Part shown: one piece after another, positions 1 through 5,295 of the stretch | Layout: every line of letters starts with the position of its first letter | Numbering within the stretch: position 1 is the first letter of the stretch | DNA from: a bacterium | GTDB taxonomy: Bacteria > Zixibacteria > MSB-5A5 > GN15 > FEB-12 | Assembly (NCBI GenBank): GCA_030668045.1 | Contig: DAOUUR010000212.1 | Location: forward strand, 1-5,295 | DNA length: 5,295 nucleotides | Direction of reading: 5' to 3' | The notes under the pieces: model-generated | Database searches by the model: none | Seen by the model: the letters and a program-made list of their open reading frames with translations, nothing else | Told to the model about the DNA's origin: nothing | Translations under genes and position numbers: made by a program

Positions 1-144
1 GATGCCACCTGCCTGAGAAATAAGTGCGAGGAGGACCATCACCTCGGATATGAACTAATGAAACGCTTCTCTCATTTAATGGTGCAGCGTCTTAGCGCAG
101 CTCGCCTGCAGCTATTGGATGTCTATGGAACTCGCGATCAATAA
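1..144 (+). CDS. Cyclic nucleotide-binding domain protein, C-terminal fragment (5' end outside window)
   Basis: Frame 1 is open from the first base to TAA at 142-144, giving 47 residues. The segment LGYELMKRFSHLMVQRLSAA (residues 16-35), followed by a RLQLLDVYG ending, looks like the long C-terminal helix of a Crp/Fnr-type cyclic-nucleotide-binding domain. The ending [10 protein letters not shown] resembles that of CNBD proteins known to me from bacterial group 3b hydrogenase operons. Only about a dozen residues follow the helix, so there is no room for the helix-turn-helix DNA-binding domain of true Crp/Fnr regulators. I infer a stand-alone sensor or accessory protein, not a transcription factor. 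The ligand-binding part lies off the left edge, so ligand binding cannot be judged. The 3' end overlaps hydG by 26 bp in another frame, which indicates co-transcription and probably translational coupling. The family call rests on a short fragment. Confidence 0.7.
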   Translation, partial: DATCLRNKCEEDHHLGYELMKRFSHLMVQRLSAARLQLLDVYGTRDQ

Positions 145-988
145 GCCTCAGCCAGACACCAGTATGGGTGAAATGACTCCCCGCCTGCATACGGTGACCC
201 GGATTATCAAGGATACAGCGGACACTTTTACGCTGGAACTCGCCCCGTCCGATGACGGGCAGTTGTTTCAATTCAAGCCCGGGCAGTTTAACATGGTCTA
301 TCACTATGGGGTCGGTGAGGTGCCTATCTCAATCAGCGGTGACTGCGAAAAAACTGATCGCATGGTACATACAATTCGCAAAGTAGGCACTGTCACAAAC
401 GCGTTTTCTCGACTGAAGAAAGGGGACACGGTCGGGCTGAGGGGTCCCTACGGAACGGCCTGGCCGATCGACGGGGCCGAAGGCAATGACCTCGTTATTA
501 TGGCTGGCGGTATTGGCCTCGCGCCACTGCGTCCGGTGCTTTATTCCATTCTCTTCCGGCGGAGAAAATTCGGCCGAGTTGTTTTGCTCTATGGTGCCCG
601 TTCACCTCAGGATATCCTGTACAAAAAAGAACTCCAAAAATGGCGCGCCCGGTTTGATCTTGAGATCGAAATAACGGTAGATCGAACGATTGTCCCCTGG
701 CGTGGAAATGTAGGAGTAGTAACTACACTCATCCCACGTACTACCTTTGATCCGCTTAACACCACAGCCATGCTCTGTGGTCCCGAGATAATGATACGTT
801 TTTCCATCATGGAGCTTCGCAATCTCGGCGTACCTGAGGAGAATATTTATGTCTCCCTGGAGCGATCGATGAAATGCGGGTGTGGTTTTTGTGGGCACTG
901 TCAATGTGGGCAGCACTTCGTGTGCAAAGACGGGCCGGTGTTTGCCTACCCGGTCGTCAAGAACCTAATGTTGATTAGAGAGATATAG
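119..988 (+). CDS. hydG: Group 3b [NiFe]-hydrogenase gamma subunit (FAD/NAD(P)-binding, [2Fe-2S] diaphorase)
   Basis: This 289-residue protein has the ferredoxin-NADP+ reductase-like fold order seen in HydG and PyrK. An N-terminal flavin-binding barrel (about residues 20-115) carries KPGQF (53-57) and [10 protein letters not shown] (64-73), the HydG version of the flavin-binding RxYS region. A nucleotide-binding domain follows (about 122-245), with [12 protein letters not shown] (128-139) and CGPEIM (220-225). The C-terminal cysteine cluster (253-269) provides C253, C258, C261 and C269, spaced C-x4-C-x2-C-x7-C, as expected for a [2Fe-2S] centre. In the family it passes electrons between the hydrogenase Fe-S chain and NAD(P) through FAD in the cytoplasm. 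NAD versus NADP preference cannot be read here. The name is the sulfhydrogenase gamma subunit, not the [FeFe]-hydrogenase maturase also called HydG. ATG 119 and ATG 125 are both possible starts; neither has a strong ribosome binding site, consistent with coupling to the overlapping upstream gene. Two extra cysteines (C255, C263) sit inside the cluster motif. Confidence 0.93.
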   Translation: MSMELAINKPQPDTSMGEMTPRLHTVTRIIKDTADTFTLELAPSDDGQLFQFKPGQFNMVYHYGVGEVPISISGDCEKTDRMVHTIRKVGTVTNAFSRLKKGDTVGLRGPYGTAWPIDGAEGNDLVIMAGGIGLAPLRPVLYSILFRRRKFGRVVLLYGARSPQDILYKKELQKWRARFDLEIEITVDRTIVPWRGNVGVVTTLIPRTTFDPLNTTAMLCGPEIMIRFSIMELRNLGVPEENIYVSLERSMKCGCGFCGHCQCGQHFVCKDGPVFAYPVVKNLMLIREI

Positions 989-989
989 C

Positions 990-1769
990 ATGTCACCTGT
1001 AAAAAAACCTAAACTGGCGGTTTGGAAGTTTGCCTCTTGTAGTGGTTGTCAGCTTTCGCTGCTTGATGTCGAAGAAGCACTATTGGAGATCGCCGGCGCT
1101 GTCCATATCGCTAATTTCCCGGAGGCTTCACGCGCGGTCGTACGCGGCCCTTACGATCTGTCACTGGTGGAAGGTTCTGTTACTACTCCCCACGACGCTG
1201 AACGTATCCACAAGGTGCGTCGTCAATCTAAATTCCTTGTCACTATCGGAGCCTGCGCCACTGCAGGCGGCATTCAGGCACTTAGGAATTTCAGCAACAT
1301 AGAAGAGTACACCAGAATAGTTTATGCTCACCCTGAGTATATTAAGACTTTGAATAAATCGACACCGATACGGGAGCATGTGAAGGTTGACTTTGAACTA
1401 CGGGGATGTCCGGTTGACAAGATGCAGCTGGTTGAGGTTCTTTCCGCTTTCTTGAACAATCGCAAACCTAATATCCGTTCGCACTCTGTGTGTATGGAGT
1501 GTAAAATAAAGGGAAATCCGTGTGTGACGGTAGTAAACGGCACTCCCTGTCTTGGCCCGGTGACCCATGCTGGATGCGGTTCAATATGTCCGTCGTTTAA
1601 TCGTGGTTGCTATGGCTGCTTTGGCCCAAAAGAGCATCCGAACCGGCATTCGATGTCGAGAGTTTTGACTGAAATCGGATTGAGTAATCCCGAAATTGTA
1701 CGGAGCTATCGCAATTTCAACGCTGCGGCGGGACCATTCCGTAAGGAAAGTGAATACCATGAAGACTGA
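990..1769 (+). CDS. hydD: Group 3b [NiFe]-hydrogenase small (delta) subunit, three [4Fe-4S] clusters
   Basis: This 259-residue protein is the electron-transfer small subunit that docks on HydA. The proximal [4Fe-4S] cluster ligands are visible as C17 and C20 in the SCSGCQ motif, C89 in GACATAGG, and C140 in RGCPVD. E61 in VEGSV is the usual conserved acidic residue of this family. Eight further cysteines (168, 171, 178, 187, 196, 200, 207, 210) are enough for a medial and a distal [4Fe-4S] cluster, as in archaeal sulfhydrogenase delta subunits. There is no twin-arginine signal peptide and no membrane anchor, so the enzyme is cytoplasmic. This separates it from uptake hydrogenases of groups 1 and 2. 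The ATG lies 1 bp after the hydG stop, with a GAGAGA ribosome binding site at 978-983. The 3' end overlaps hydA by 11 bp. Length is normal for the family. Confidence 0.95.
   Translation: MSPVKKPKLAVWKFASCSGCQLSLLDVEEALLEIAGAVHIANFPEASRAVVRGPYDLSLVEGSVTTPHDAERIHKVRRQSKFLVTIGACATAGGIQALRNFSNIEEYTRIVYAHPEYIKTLNKSTPIREHVKVDFELRGCPVDKMQLVEVLSAFLNNRKPNIRSHSVCMECKIKGNPCVTVVNGTPCLGPVTHAGCGSICPSFNRGCYGCFGPKEHPNRHSMSRVLTEIGLSNPEIVRSYRNFNAAAGPFRKESEYHED
1743..1750 (+). promoter_or_regulatory. hydA: Ribosome binding site that decides the hydA start
   Basis: AAGGAAAG inside the end of hydD sits 8 bp before ATG 1759. It supports that codon over the in-frame ATG at 1696, which would overlap hydD by 74 bp and add 21 residues not expected in the family. 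Confidence 0.75.
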
Positions 1770-3051
1770 TAAGACGATCAAAGTAGATTACCTGGCTCGG
1801 GTTGAGGGTGAAGGTGCTCTTTACGTTAAGATAAAGAACGATAAAGTAACCGACTGTAAGCTGAAGATATTTGAGCCACCCCGATTTTTTGAGGCCTTTC
1901 TGCGCGGCCGTCATTACAGTGAAGTACCGGATATCACGGCCCGTATTTGCGGAATCTGTCCAATCGCTTATCAAATGGCATCGTCGCAGGCGATGGAAAG
2001 CGCTCTTGGACTGGAAGTTGATGGGCAGCTTCGTGATCTCCGACGTCTGATATATTGTGGTGAGTGGATAGAAAGTCATGTTCTCCACACATTCATGCTC
2101 CACGCCCCTGATTTTCTCGGCTACCAGGACGCGATTCAGATGGCTTCAGATTATCCGGACCAGGTTGCACTCGGCCTAAAGCTGAAAAAGCTCGGCAACG
2201 ATCTGATGACCACTATCGGTGGAAGAGAAATCCACCCGGTAAATATTCGCGTCGGCGGTTTCCATCGCGCACCCAGTGAAACGGAACTGGAACCTTTGAT
2301 AGAGAGAATCGAATGGGGACTCGATGCCGCAATGGGAGCGACCGAATTTCTGTCGGGACTGAAGATACCTGACTTTGAGGTAGACTATGAGTACGTTGCC
2401 CTTAGCCACCCCGACGAGTATCCTATCTGCGAGGGACGTCTTGTTTCAAACAGGGGTCTTGACATCCCGATAGAAGAATTCGAAACTCATTTCGAAGAGA
2501 TTCACGTCAAACATTCCACGTCATTGCAGAGCCGTATCAAAGCACGGTCCAATTACCTAGTCGGTCCTCTGGCTCGATTCAACCTTGAGTACGAGAAACT
2601 TCCAAAATCGGCAAAAGATGCAGCCAAAATCGCCGGGATAGAACCCGGTTGCAATAACCCATTCAAATCGATTCTGGTTAGGTCCGTAGAAACCGTATTT
2701 GCCCTGGACGAAGCGCTGCGAATTTTGAAGAGCTACAAAAAGCCCGACCAGTCATATGTTGAAACAAAACCTTCACGTTCAACGGGAATCGGATGTACTG
2801 AAGCACCAAGAGGTATTTGCTGGCACCGATACAGTATTGACGACGACGGTATTGTGACTGAAGCCAAAATAGTTCCACCGACTTCCCAGAATCAGAGCAC
2901 TATTGAGGAAGACCTGCGCCAATTGATTCCTACTCGCCTTGAGTTGTCGAAGGATGATCTTACCTGGATGTGTGAACAGGCTGTTCGAAACTACGACCCC
3001 TGCATCTCTTGCTCCTGTCATTTTCTAAAGTTGCATCTGGACCGGGAGTAG
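1759..3051 (+). CDS. hydA: Group 3b [NiFe]-hydrogenase large (alpha) catalytic subunit
   Basis: This 430-residue protein is the Ni-Fe active-site subunit that catalyses reversible H2 oxidation. All four Ni-binding cysteines are present: RICGIC gives C64 and C67, and DPCISCSCH near the C-terminus gives C415 and C418, ending at H421. Other family landmarks are RVEGEG (14-19), GGREIHPV (154-161), TEAPRG (347-352) with the active-site Arg351, and PPTSQN (373-378). Nine residues (FLKLHLDRE) follow H421. In the family this tail is removed by a dedicated endopeptidase after Ni insertion, and such a gene lies immediately downstream. The compact size, lack of any export signal on its partner, and the adjacent HydG/HydD place it in group 3b. 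The related NAD-linked group 3d (Hox) is less likely because its partner genes look different. An unusual extra cysteine, C420, lies directly before the terminal His, where I would expect a small uncharged residue. The start is ATG 1759. Confidence 0.96.
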   Translation: MKTDKTIKVDYLARVEGEGALYVKIKNDKVTDCKLKIFEPPRFFEAFLRGRHYSEVPDITARICGICPIAYQMASSQAMESALGLEVDGQLRDLRRLIYCGEWIESHVLHTFMLHAPDFLGYQDAIQMASDYPDQVALGLKLKKLGNDLMTTIGGREIHPVNIRVGGFHRAPSETELEPLIERIEWGLDAAMGATEFLSGLKIPDFEVDYEYVALSHPDEYPICEGRLVSNRGLDIPIEEFETHFEEIHVKHSTSLQSRIKARSNYLVGPLARFNLEYEKLPKSAKDAAKIAGIEPGCNNPFKSILVRSVETVFALDEALRILKSYKKPDQSYVETKPSRSTGIGCTEAPRGICWHRYSIDDDGIVTEAKIVPPTSQNQSTIEEDLRQLIPTRLELSKDDLTWMCEQAVRNYDPCISCSCHFLKLHLDRE

Positions 3052-3057
3052 CCGGAG
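3044..3057 (+). promoter_or_regulatory. Ribosome binding region of the maturation protease
   Basis: Two Shine-Dalgarno-like runs precede the GTG at 3058. GGGAG at 3044-3048 lies in the last two codons of hydA at a normal 9-bp spacing. GGAG at 3054-3057 touches the GTG and is too close to serve it. No other ATG, GTG or TTG exists in frame nearby, and the hydA stop (3049-3051) is in the same frame, so GTG 3058 with GGGAG is the best reading. Termination of hydA and initiation of the protease are therefore probably coupled. Confidence 0.55.
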
Positions 3058-3516
3058 GTGTCTGCTCGTCATCGTACGCGCATCATAGGGATAGGGAATC
3101 AATATAGGTCCGACGATTCAATTGGGCTTCGAGTTGCCGCCGAACTGAAATCTCACTCAGATAATGTAGACATTATCGAATACGGGGGAGACGGTGCTAC
3201 GCTGATCGATCTTTGGGACGGTTTTGACTGCATCGTGATAGTCGATGCAACCCGTTCCGGAAGTGTCCCTGGTACCGTCCATCGTTTGGATGCCATAGCG
3301 GAGGAAGTTCCCTCGACATTTTTCAATTACTCCACCCACGCCTTTTCGGTGGCCGAGGCGATAGAGGTAGCTCGTAGAATCAAACGGCTCCCGAAGGAAA
3401 TGCTGCTAATCGGAATTGAAGGTACAAATTTCGATCCCGGCCTCGAACTCTCGGCACCGGTTGAGCGAGCGCTCCAAGAAGTAGTGGTCGAGCTTTTATC
3501 ATATGATAGGGCCTAG
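3058..3516 (+). CDS. [NiFe]-hydrogenase maturation endopeptidase (peptidase M52 / HycI-HybD type)
   Basis: This 152-residue cytoplasmic protease has the usual length of its family, which cuts the C-terminal tail off the large subunit after the Ni-Fe centre is built. The N-terminal GIGNQYRSDDSIGLRVA (11-27) matches the family signature, in which the second acidic residue (D20) corresponds to the Glu/Asp that senses nickel. D63 in VIVDATRSG and H94 in STHAFS correspond to the other two metal ligands. IGIEGTNFDPG (118-128) is the typical C-terminal core strand. It lies 6 bp after hydA in the same operon, and its likely substrate is the tail after H421 of HydA, with cleavage before F422. The start is GTG. 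Its stop codon sits in the first copy of a 15-bp tandem repeat. Confidence 0.92.
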   Translation: MSARHRTRIIGIGNQYRSDDSIGLRVAAELKSHSDNVDIIEYGGDGATLIDLWDGFDCIVIVDATRSGSVPGTVHRLDAIAEEVPSTFFNYSTHAFSVAEAIEVARRIKRLPKEMLLIGIEGTNFDPGLELSAPVERALQEVVVELLSYDRA

Positions 3517-3540
3517 CATGTTAGAGCCTAACATGTTAGA
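3511..3540 (+). repeat. 15-bp tandem duplication at the end of the hydrogenase operon
   Basis: GCCTAGCATGTTAGA (3511-3525) is followed directly by GCCTAACATGTTAGA (3526-3540), a match of 14 of 15 bases. The first copy contains the protease's last Ala codon and its TAG stop. The second copy carries TAA at the equivalent place. The core of the second copy, CTAACATGTTAG (3528-3539), is a perfect 12-bp palindrome. Confidence 0.85.
3513..3539 (+). terminator. Hairpin after the protease gene, possible 3'-end structure or weak terminator
   Basis: CTAGCATGTTAG (3513-3524) pairs with CTAACATGTTAG (3528-3539) around an AGC loop, giving a 12-bp stem with one G-U pair at 3516/3536. It starts within the stop region of the last operon gene. 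No U-run follows (the next bases are AGAGTCTGC), and the stem is A/T-rich, so this is not a classical intrinsic terminator. It could stabilise the transcript 3' end, bind a protein at its palindromic DNA, or be only a by-product of the tandem duplication. Confidence 0.35.
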
Positions 3541-3664
3541 GTCTGCTCCCTTTGAGCTCATCGAGGATATAATTAACGTGAACCGGCTGCTTACACAAAA
3601 TTCTGGACACCCACCATGGTATTTCTACAGGGGGACGTTGATCACAAACCAAGAAACCAAATAA
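3518..3664 (+). CDS. Doubtful small ORF, 48 codons, no recognised family
   Basis: An open frame runs from ATG 3518 to TAA 3662-3664, starting 1 bp after the protease stop, with a weak AGGG at 3508-3511 as a possible ribosome binding site. A second in-frame ATG is at 3533. The tandem repeat makes the first ten residues read MLEPN MLESA. The middle (FELIEDIINVNRLLTQ) could form an amphipathic helix; no signal peptide or cysteine motif is seen. Part of the frame (about residues 25-32, TQNSGHPP) is a read-through of what looks like an insertion-sequence terminal repeat, which argues against a conserved protein. It ends one base before the convergent symporter's stop. I list it because nothing else fills this gap, and rate it more likely chance than gene. 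Confidence 0.17.
   Translation: MLEPNMLESAPFELIEDIINVNRLLTQNSGHPPWYFYRGTLITNQETK
3591..3612. mobile_element. Possible solo terminal inverted repeat of an IS256/Mutator-type insertion sequence
   Basis: The stretch ACACAAAATTCTGGACAC, with TT before it and CC after it, reads on the other strand as GTGTCCAGAATTTTGTGT. This resembles the TGTCC...TTTTGTGTAA ends I know from IS256-family elements. In that orientation the element body would lie to the left, but only about 50 bp separate it from the tandem repeat and there is no transposase. No partner end is visible elsewhere in the window. If real, it is a relic or a solo end. The call is from remembered consensus only. Confidence 0.35.
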
Positions 3665-5295
3665 CTAGCTTAGGGTAGTATTCGTTCTTTGTTTCCGGAA
3701 CCGAGAGAACAGTATTAACAATGCGAACGTCACGCATGATACAGCTACGCCGAATACAGCCGGATCAAAGCTATCTATAAAACTGTAAGTACTATCCTCG
3801 AATAGTGTGATGTCAAACTGGTTTTTCAAAGTAGATACTCCCCGGTACATCAAAGTCAGAACTGTGGCAGTAATCATAGTAATGAATATTTGTCTCGTCA
3901 GCGTAGCGGATCGCTTCTTCCACAGAACCCCCACGATGACTGGAAGTATTATTGCTGGTGCCCAGACGTGATATGTAAACAACAACAATCCAATAATATC
4001 CGACCATAGAATGGCAACCAGAATTGCTGAAATACCCAGCGCGGCCGTGCAGATTCGAGCCAGTCGGAGCATGCGACCGTCGCCCTTGTCTATCCAGCCC
4101 AATTGGTGCTCAAAGAGATCTTTCACGAAAATGGCTGTGGATGAATTCAGTGCCGAGTCTGCCGATGACATTACGGCCATCAACAGTGCTCCAATCATCA
4201 ACCCGCCAATGACCGGATTATGCAATTGATCAATAACCATTGGTAGCGCTTGCTGTGGGTCGATATCCGGAAACTGGATACGTGCAAAAAGAGCAATGAA
4301 AAAGAGTATCACAGGGAAAGTAATGGCCAGAAAGAAACCAACACCGGCAATTCCAAGTTTGGTTTCTCTTGCGTTCTTGCCGATGCAGTAACGAGTGGCA
4401 TAACCGGGTGCAAATGTTTCCCCCAAGAGAAAGGCAAGAAAAGTGGTCAACAGGAACAGCCAGCCCTTGCCGCCCTCAACCTTGAAGAAGTCGGCCGAAA
4501 TCTCACGATCCCTGGAAATTTCATTTGGATAAGCATCATGCAAGAGCAAGAGATTCAGGCGCCTCAGATCGCGTCCATCAAGTTCGTCCCTGTTAGAAAG
4601 ACGCTTTTGGGTTTGTTCTGCAAGATTGATTTCTGCAAAAGCGGTCACATCGTAGAAGTTGGGATTGTCCAGAAGACTGTTCAGTGCCGCAGCCAGAGCC
4701 CGCTTCTCGACTGTAGTCGTATCGCCGCCAGAGATTCGCTCGATGGTTTCCAGATGCTCCGAACCAAGTTGATCTCGGATATGTGCAGACAAGGGTTCAG
4801 GCGATTGGGATAGTCGTTTCGCAAATCCATCCGGCTGGTGGATATCAACAACGCCAAACCGTGATGGTACAAACTTGCCAGTGTCGGGATTATATGAGTC
4901 ACAAATATCCGGAATGCAAAAAGCCAGGGTGATAATAAATCCAGCCATCAGAACAATAAACTGAAACAGATCGGTGTGAATAACAGCCATTAGCCCGCCT
5001 GCGGTGCTATATGTCACCACCATGATTCCGCCTAAGATGATAGCCCAGCGCAACATTTCTTGAGCGCTAGCCATGTTGGGAAGAATGGCCGCTGTGACTG
5101 TGCCAAAAGCTGCCATCTGTGCTGCAACTATGAATACTGAAAAGAGAAGCGAAAGAATAAGTACGAGAAAACGCGGGCCTTCTCCGAACCGATATCCAAA
5201 GTAACCAGCGACCGTGTAAAGCTTGGCTTCACGAAACTGCGGAGCTACCACCAATCCTGAGAATATAAAATGCAAATAACCACCGGTGGAGACCA
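3665..5295 (-). CDS. Sodium:solute symporter (SSS family), 5' end outside window
   Basis: This minus-strand gene ends at TAG (3665-3667), and its frame stays open to the right edge, so the N-terminus (probably one to three membrane segments) is missing. Residue numbers here count from the TTG at 5273-5275. Family landmarks are TVAGYFGYRFG (21-31, the TVPEFLxxRFG-like region), GGLMAVIHTDLFQ (93-105, matching GGLxAVxWTDxxQ), FAPGYATRYCIGKNARETK (288-306, matching the QRYLAAKxxxEA region), and the signature AVMSSADSALNSSTAIFVKDL (367-387), whose S370/S371 correspond to the Na2 sodium-site region. About ten hydrophobic spans are visible, roughly 36-56, 76-90, 104-121, 272-286, 308-330, 354-372, 406-424, 427-451, 461-477 and 505-524. 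It should be an inner-membrane Na+-coupled importer; substrate cannot be told from sequence. Odd is a hydrophilic stretch of about 150 residues (122-270) between two membrane spans. It is convergent with the hydrogenase operon and probably independent of it. Confidence 0.9.
   Translation of the reverse strand, partial: VSTGGYLHFIFSGLVVAPQFREAKLYTVAGYFGYRFGEGPRFLVLILSLLFSVFIVAAQMAAFGTVTAAILPNMASAQEMLRWAIILGGIMVVTYSTAGGLMAVIHTDLFQFIVLMAGFIITLAFCIPDICDSYNPDTGKFVPSRFGVVDIHQPDGFAKRLSQSPEPLSAHIRDQLGSEHLETIERISGGDTTTVEKRALAAALNSLLDNPNFYDVTAFAEINLAEQTQKRLSNRDELDGRDLRRLNLLLLHDAYPNEISRDREISADFFKVEGGKGWLFLLTTFLAFLLGETFAPGYATRYCIGKNARETKLGIAGVGFFLAITFPVILFFIALFARIQFPDIDPQQALPMVIDQLHNPVIGGLMIGALLMAVMSSADSALNSSTAIFVKDLFEHQLGWIDKGDGRMLRLARICTAALGISAILVAILWSDIIGLLLFTYHVWAPAIILPVIVGVLWKKRSATLTRQIFITMITATVLTLMYRGVSTLKNQFDITLFEDSTYSFIDSFDPAVFGVAVSCVTFALLILFSRFRKQRTNTTLS

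Noticed and set aside
602..916. 104-codon minus-strand frame inside hydG
   Set aside because: It is a shadow of a strongly conserved gene, with no domain and no ribosome binding site of note.
1696..1758. Upstream in-frame ATG as start of hydA, adding 21 residues
   Set aside because: It would overlap hydD by 74 bp and lacks a ribosome binding site. ATG 1759 has AAGGAAAG 8 bp upstream and gives the expected N-terminus.
1717..2103. 128-codon minus-strand frame across the hydD/hydA junction
   Set aside because: It is antisense to the conserved RVEGEG and RICGIC coding region of hydA and has no family resemblance.
3613..3620. Palindrome ACCATGGT as an operator or terminator
   Set aside because: Eight bases of perfect symmetry with no spacer or U-run is expected by chance and cannot form a useful hairpin.
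4250..4813. 187-codon plus-strand open frame antisense to the symporter
   Set aside because: It lies wholly inside the symporter gene, whose membrane segments and family motifs are clear on the other strand. The translation shows no recognisable domain.
5273..5275. TTG as the true start of the symporter
   Set aside because: The frame remains open to the window edge and the codon falls inside a hydrophobic segment. Several conserved N-terminal residues of the family would be missing, so the gene is cut by the edge.
3665..5295. Functional coupling of the symporter to the hydrogenase (for example, Na+-linked energy conservation)
   Set aside because: The genes are convergent, do not share an operon, and the symporter belongs to a substrate-import family. 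Adjacency alone is not evidence.

Overview
The window reads as bacterial chromosomal DNA of moderate G+C, densely packed and intron-free. Its centre is the 3' part of an operon for a cytoplasmic group 3b-type [NiFe]-hydrogenase (sulfhydrogenase / NAD(P)-linked bidirectional type). That fits an anaerobe or facultative anaerobe with hydrogen metabolism. The sequence alone does not allow a confident phylum; an uncultivated bacterial lineage is plausible but this is inference.

Layout, left to right. Positions 1-144 (+) hold the last 47 codons of a cyclic-nucleotide-binding-domain protein whose body lies off the left edge. It overlaps the next gene, hydG (119-988, +), the flavin/[2Fe-2S] diaphorase (gamma) subunit. 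hydD (990-1769, +), the three-[4Fe-4S] small (delta) subunit, and hydA (1759-3051, +), the Ni-Fe catalytic large (alpha) subunit, follow with 1-bp and overlapping junctions. A GTG-started M52-family maturation endopeptidase gene (3058-3516, +) closes the operon. Together these make a catalytic core and the protease that finishes it. Electrons from H2 at the Ni-Fe site in HydA pass through the HydD clusters to the [2Fe-2S]/FAD/NAD(P) subunit HydG, or run in reverse. HydA still carries a nine-residue tail after its terminal His, the substrate expected for the adjacent protease. The usual fourth subunit (HydB, ferredoxin-like beta subunit) is not in the window; if present it should lie upstream.

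The 148-bp gap 3517-3664 is the least ordinary stretch. It begins with a 15-bp tandem duplication that starts on the protease stop codon and folds into a 12-bp hairpin. It also contains a sequence resembling a terminal inverted repeat of an IS256/Mutator-type insertion sequence, and an open 48-codon frame of doubtful reality.

From 3665 to the right edge, on the minus strand and convergent with the operon, is a sodium:solute symporter (SSS family) gene. Its 5' end is cut off by the window, and it has an unusually long hydrophilic loop. It has no evident functional link to the hydrogenase. I see no RNA genes, CRISPR array or complete mobile element, and nothing I would call a new system; the points worth checking are the intergenic repeat/TIR region, the truncated regulator-like gene and the symporter loop.
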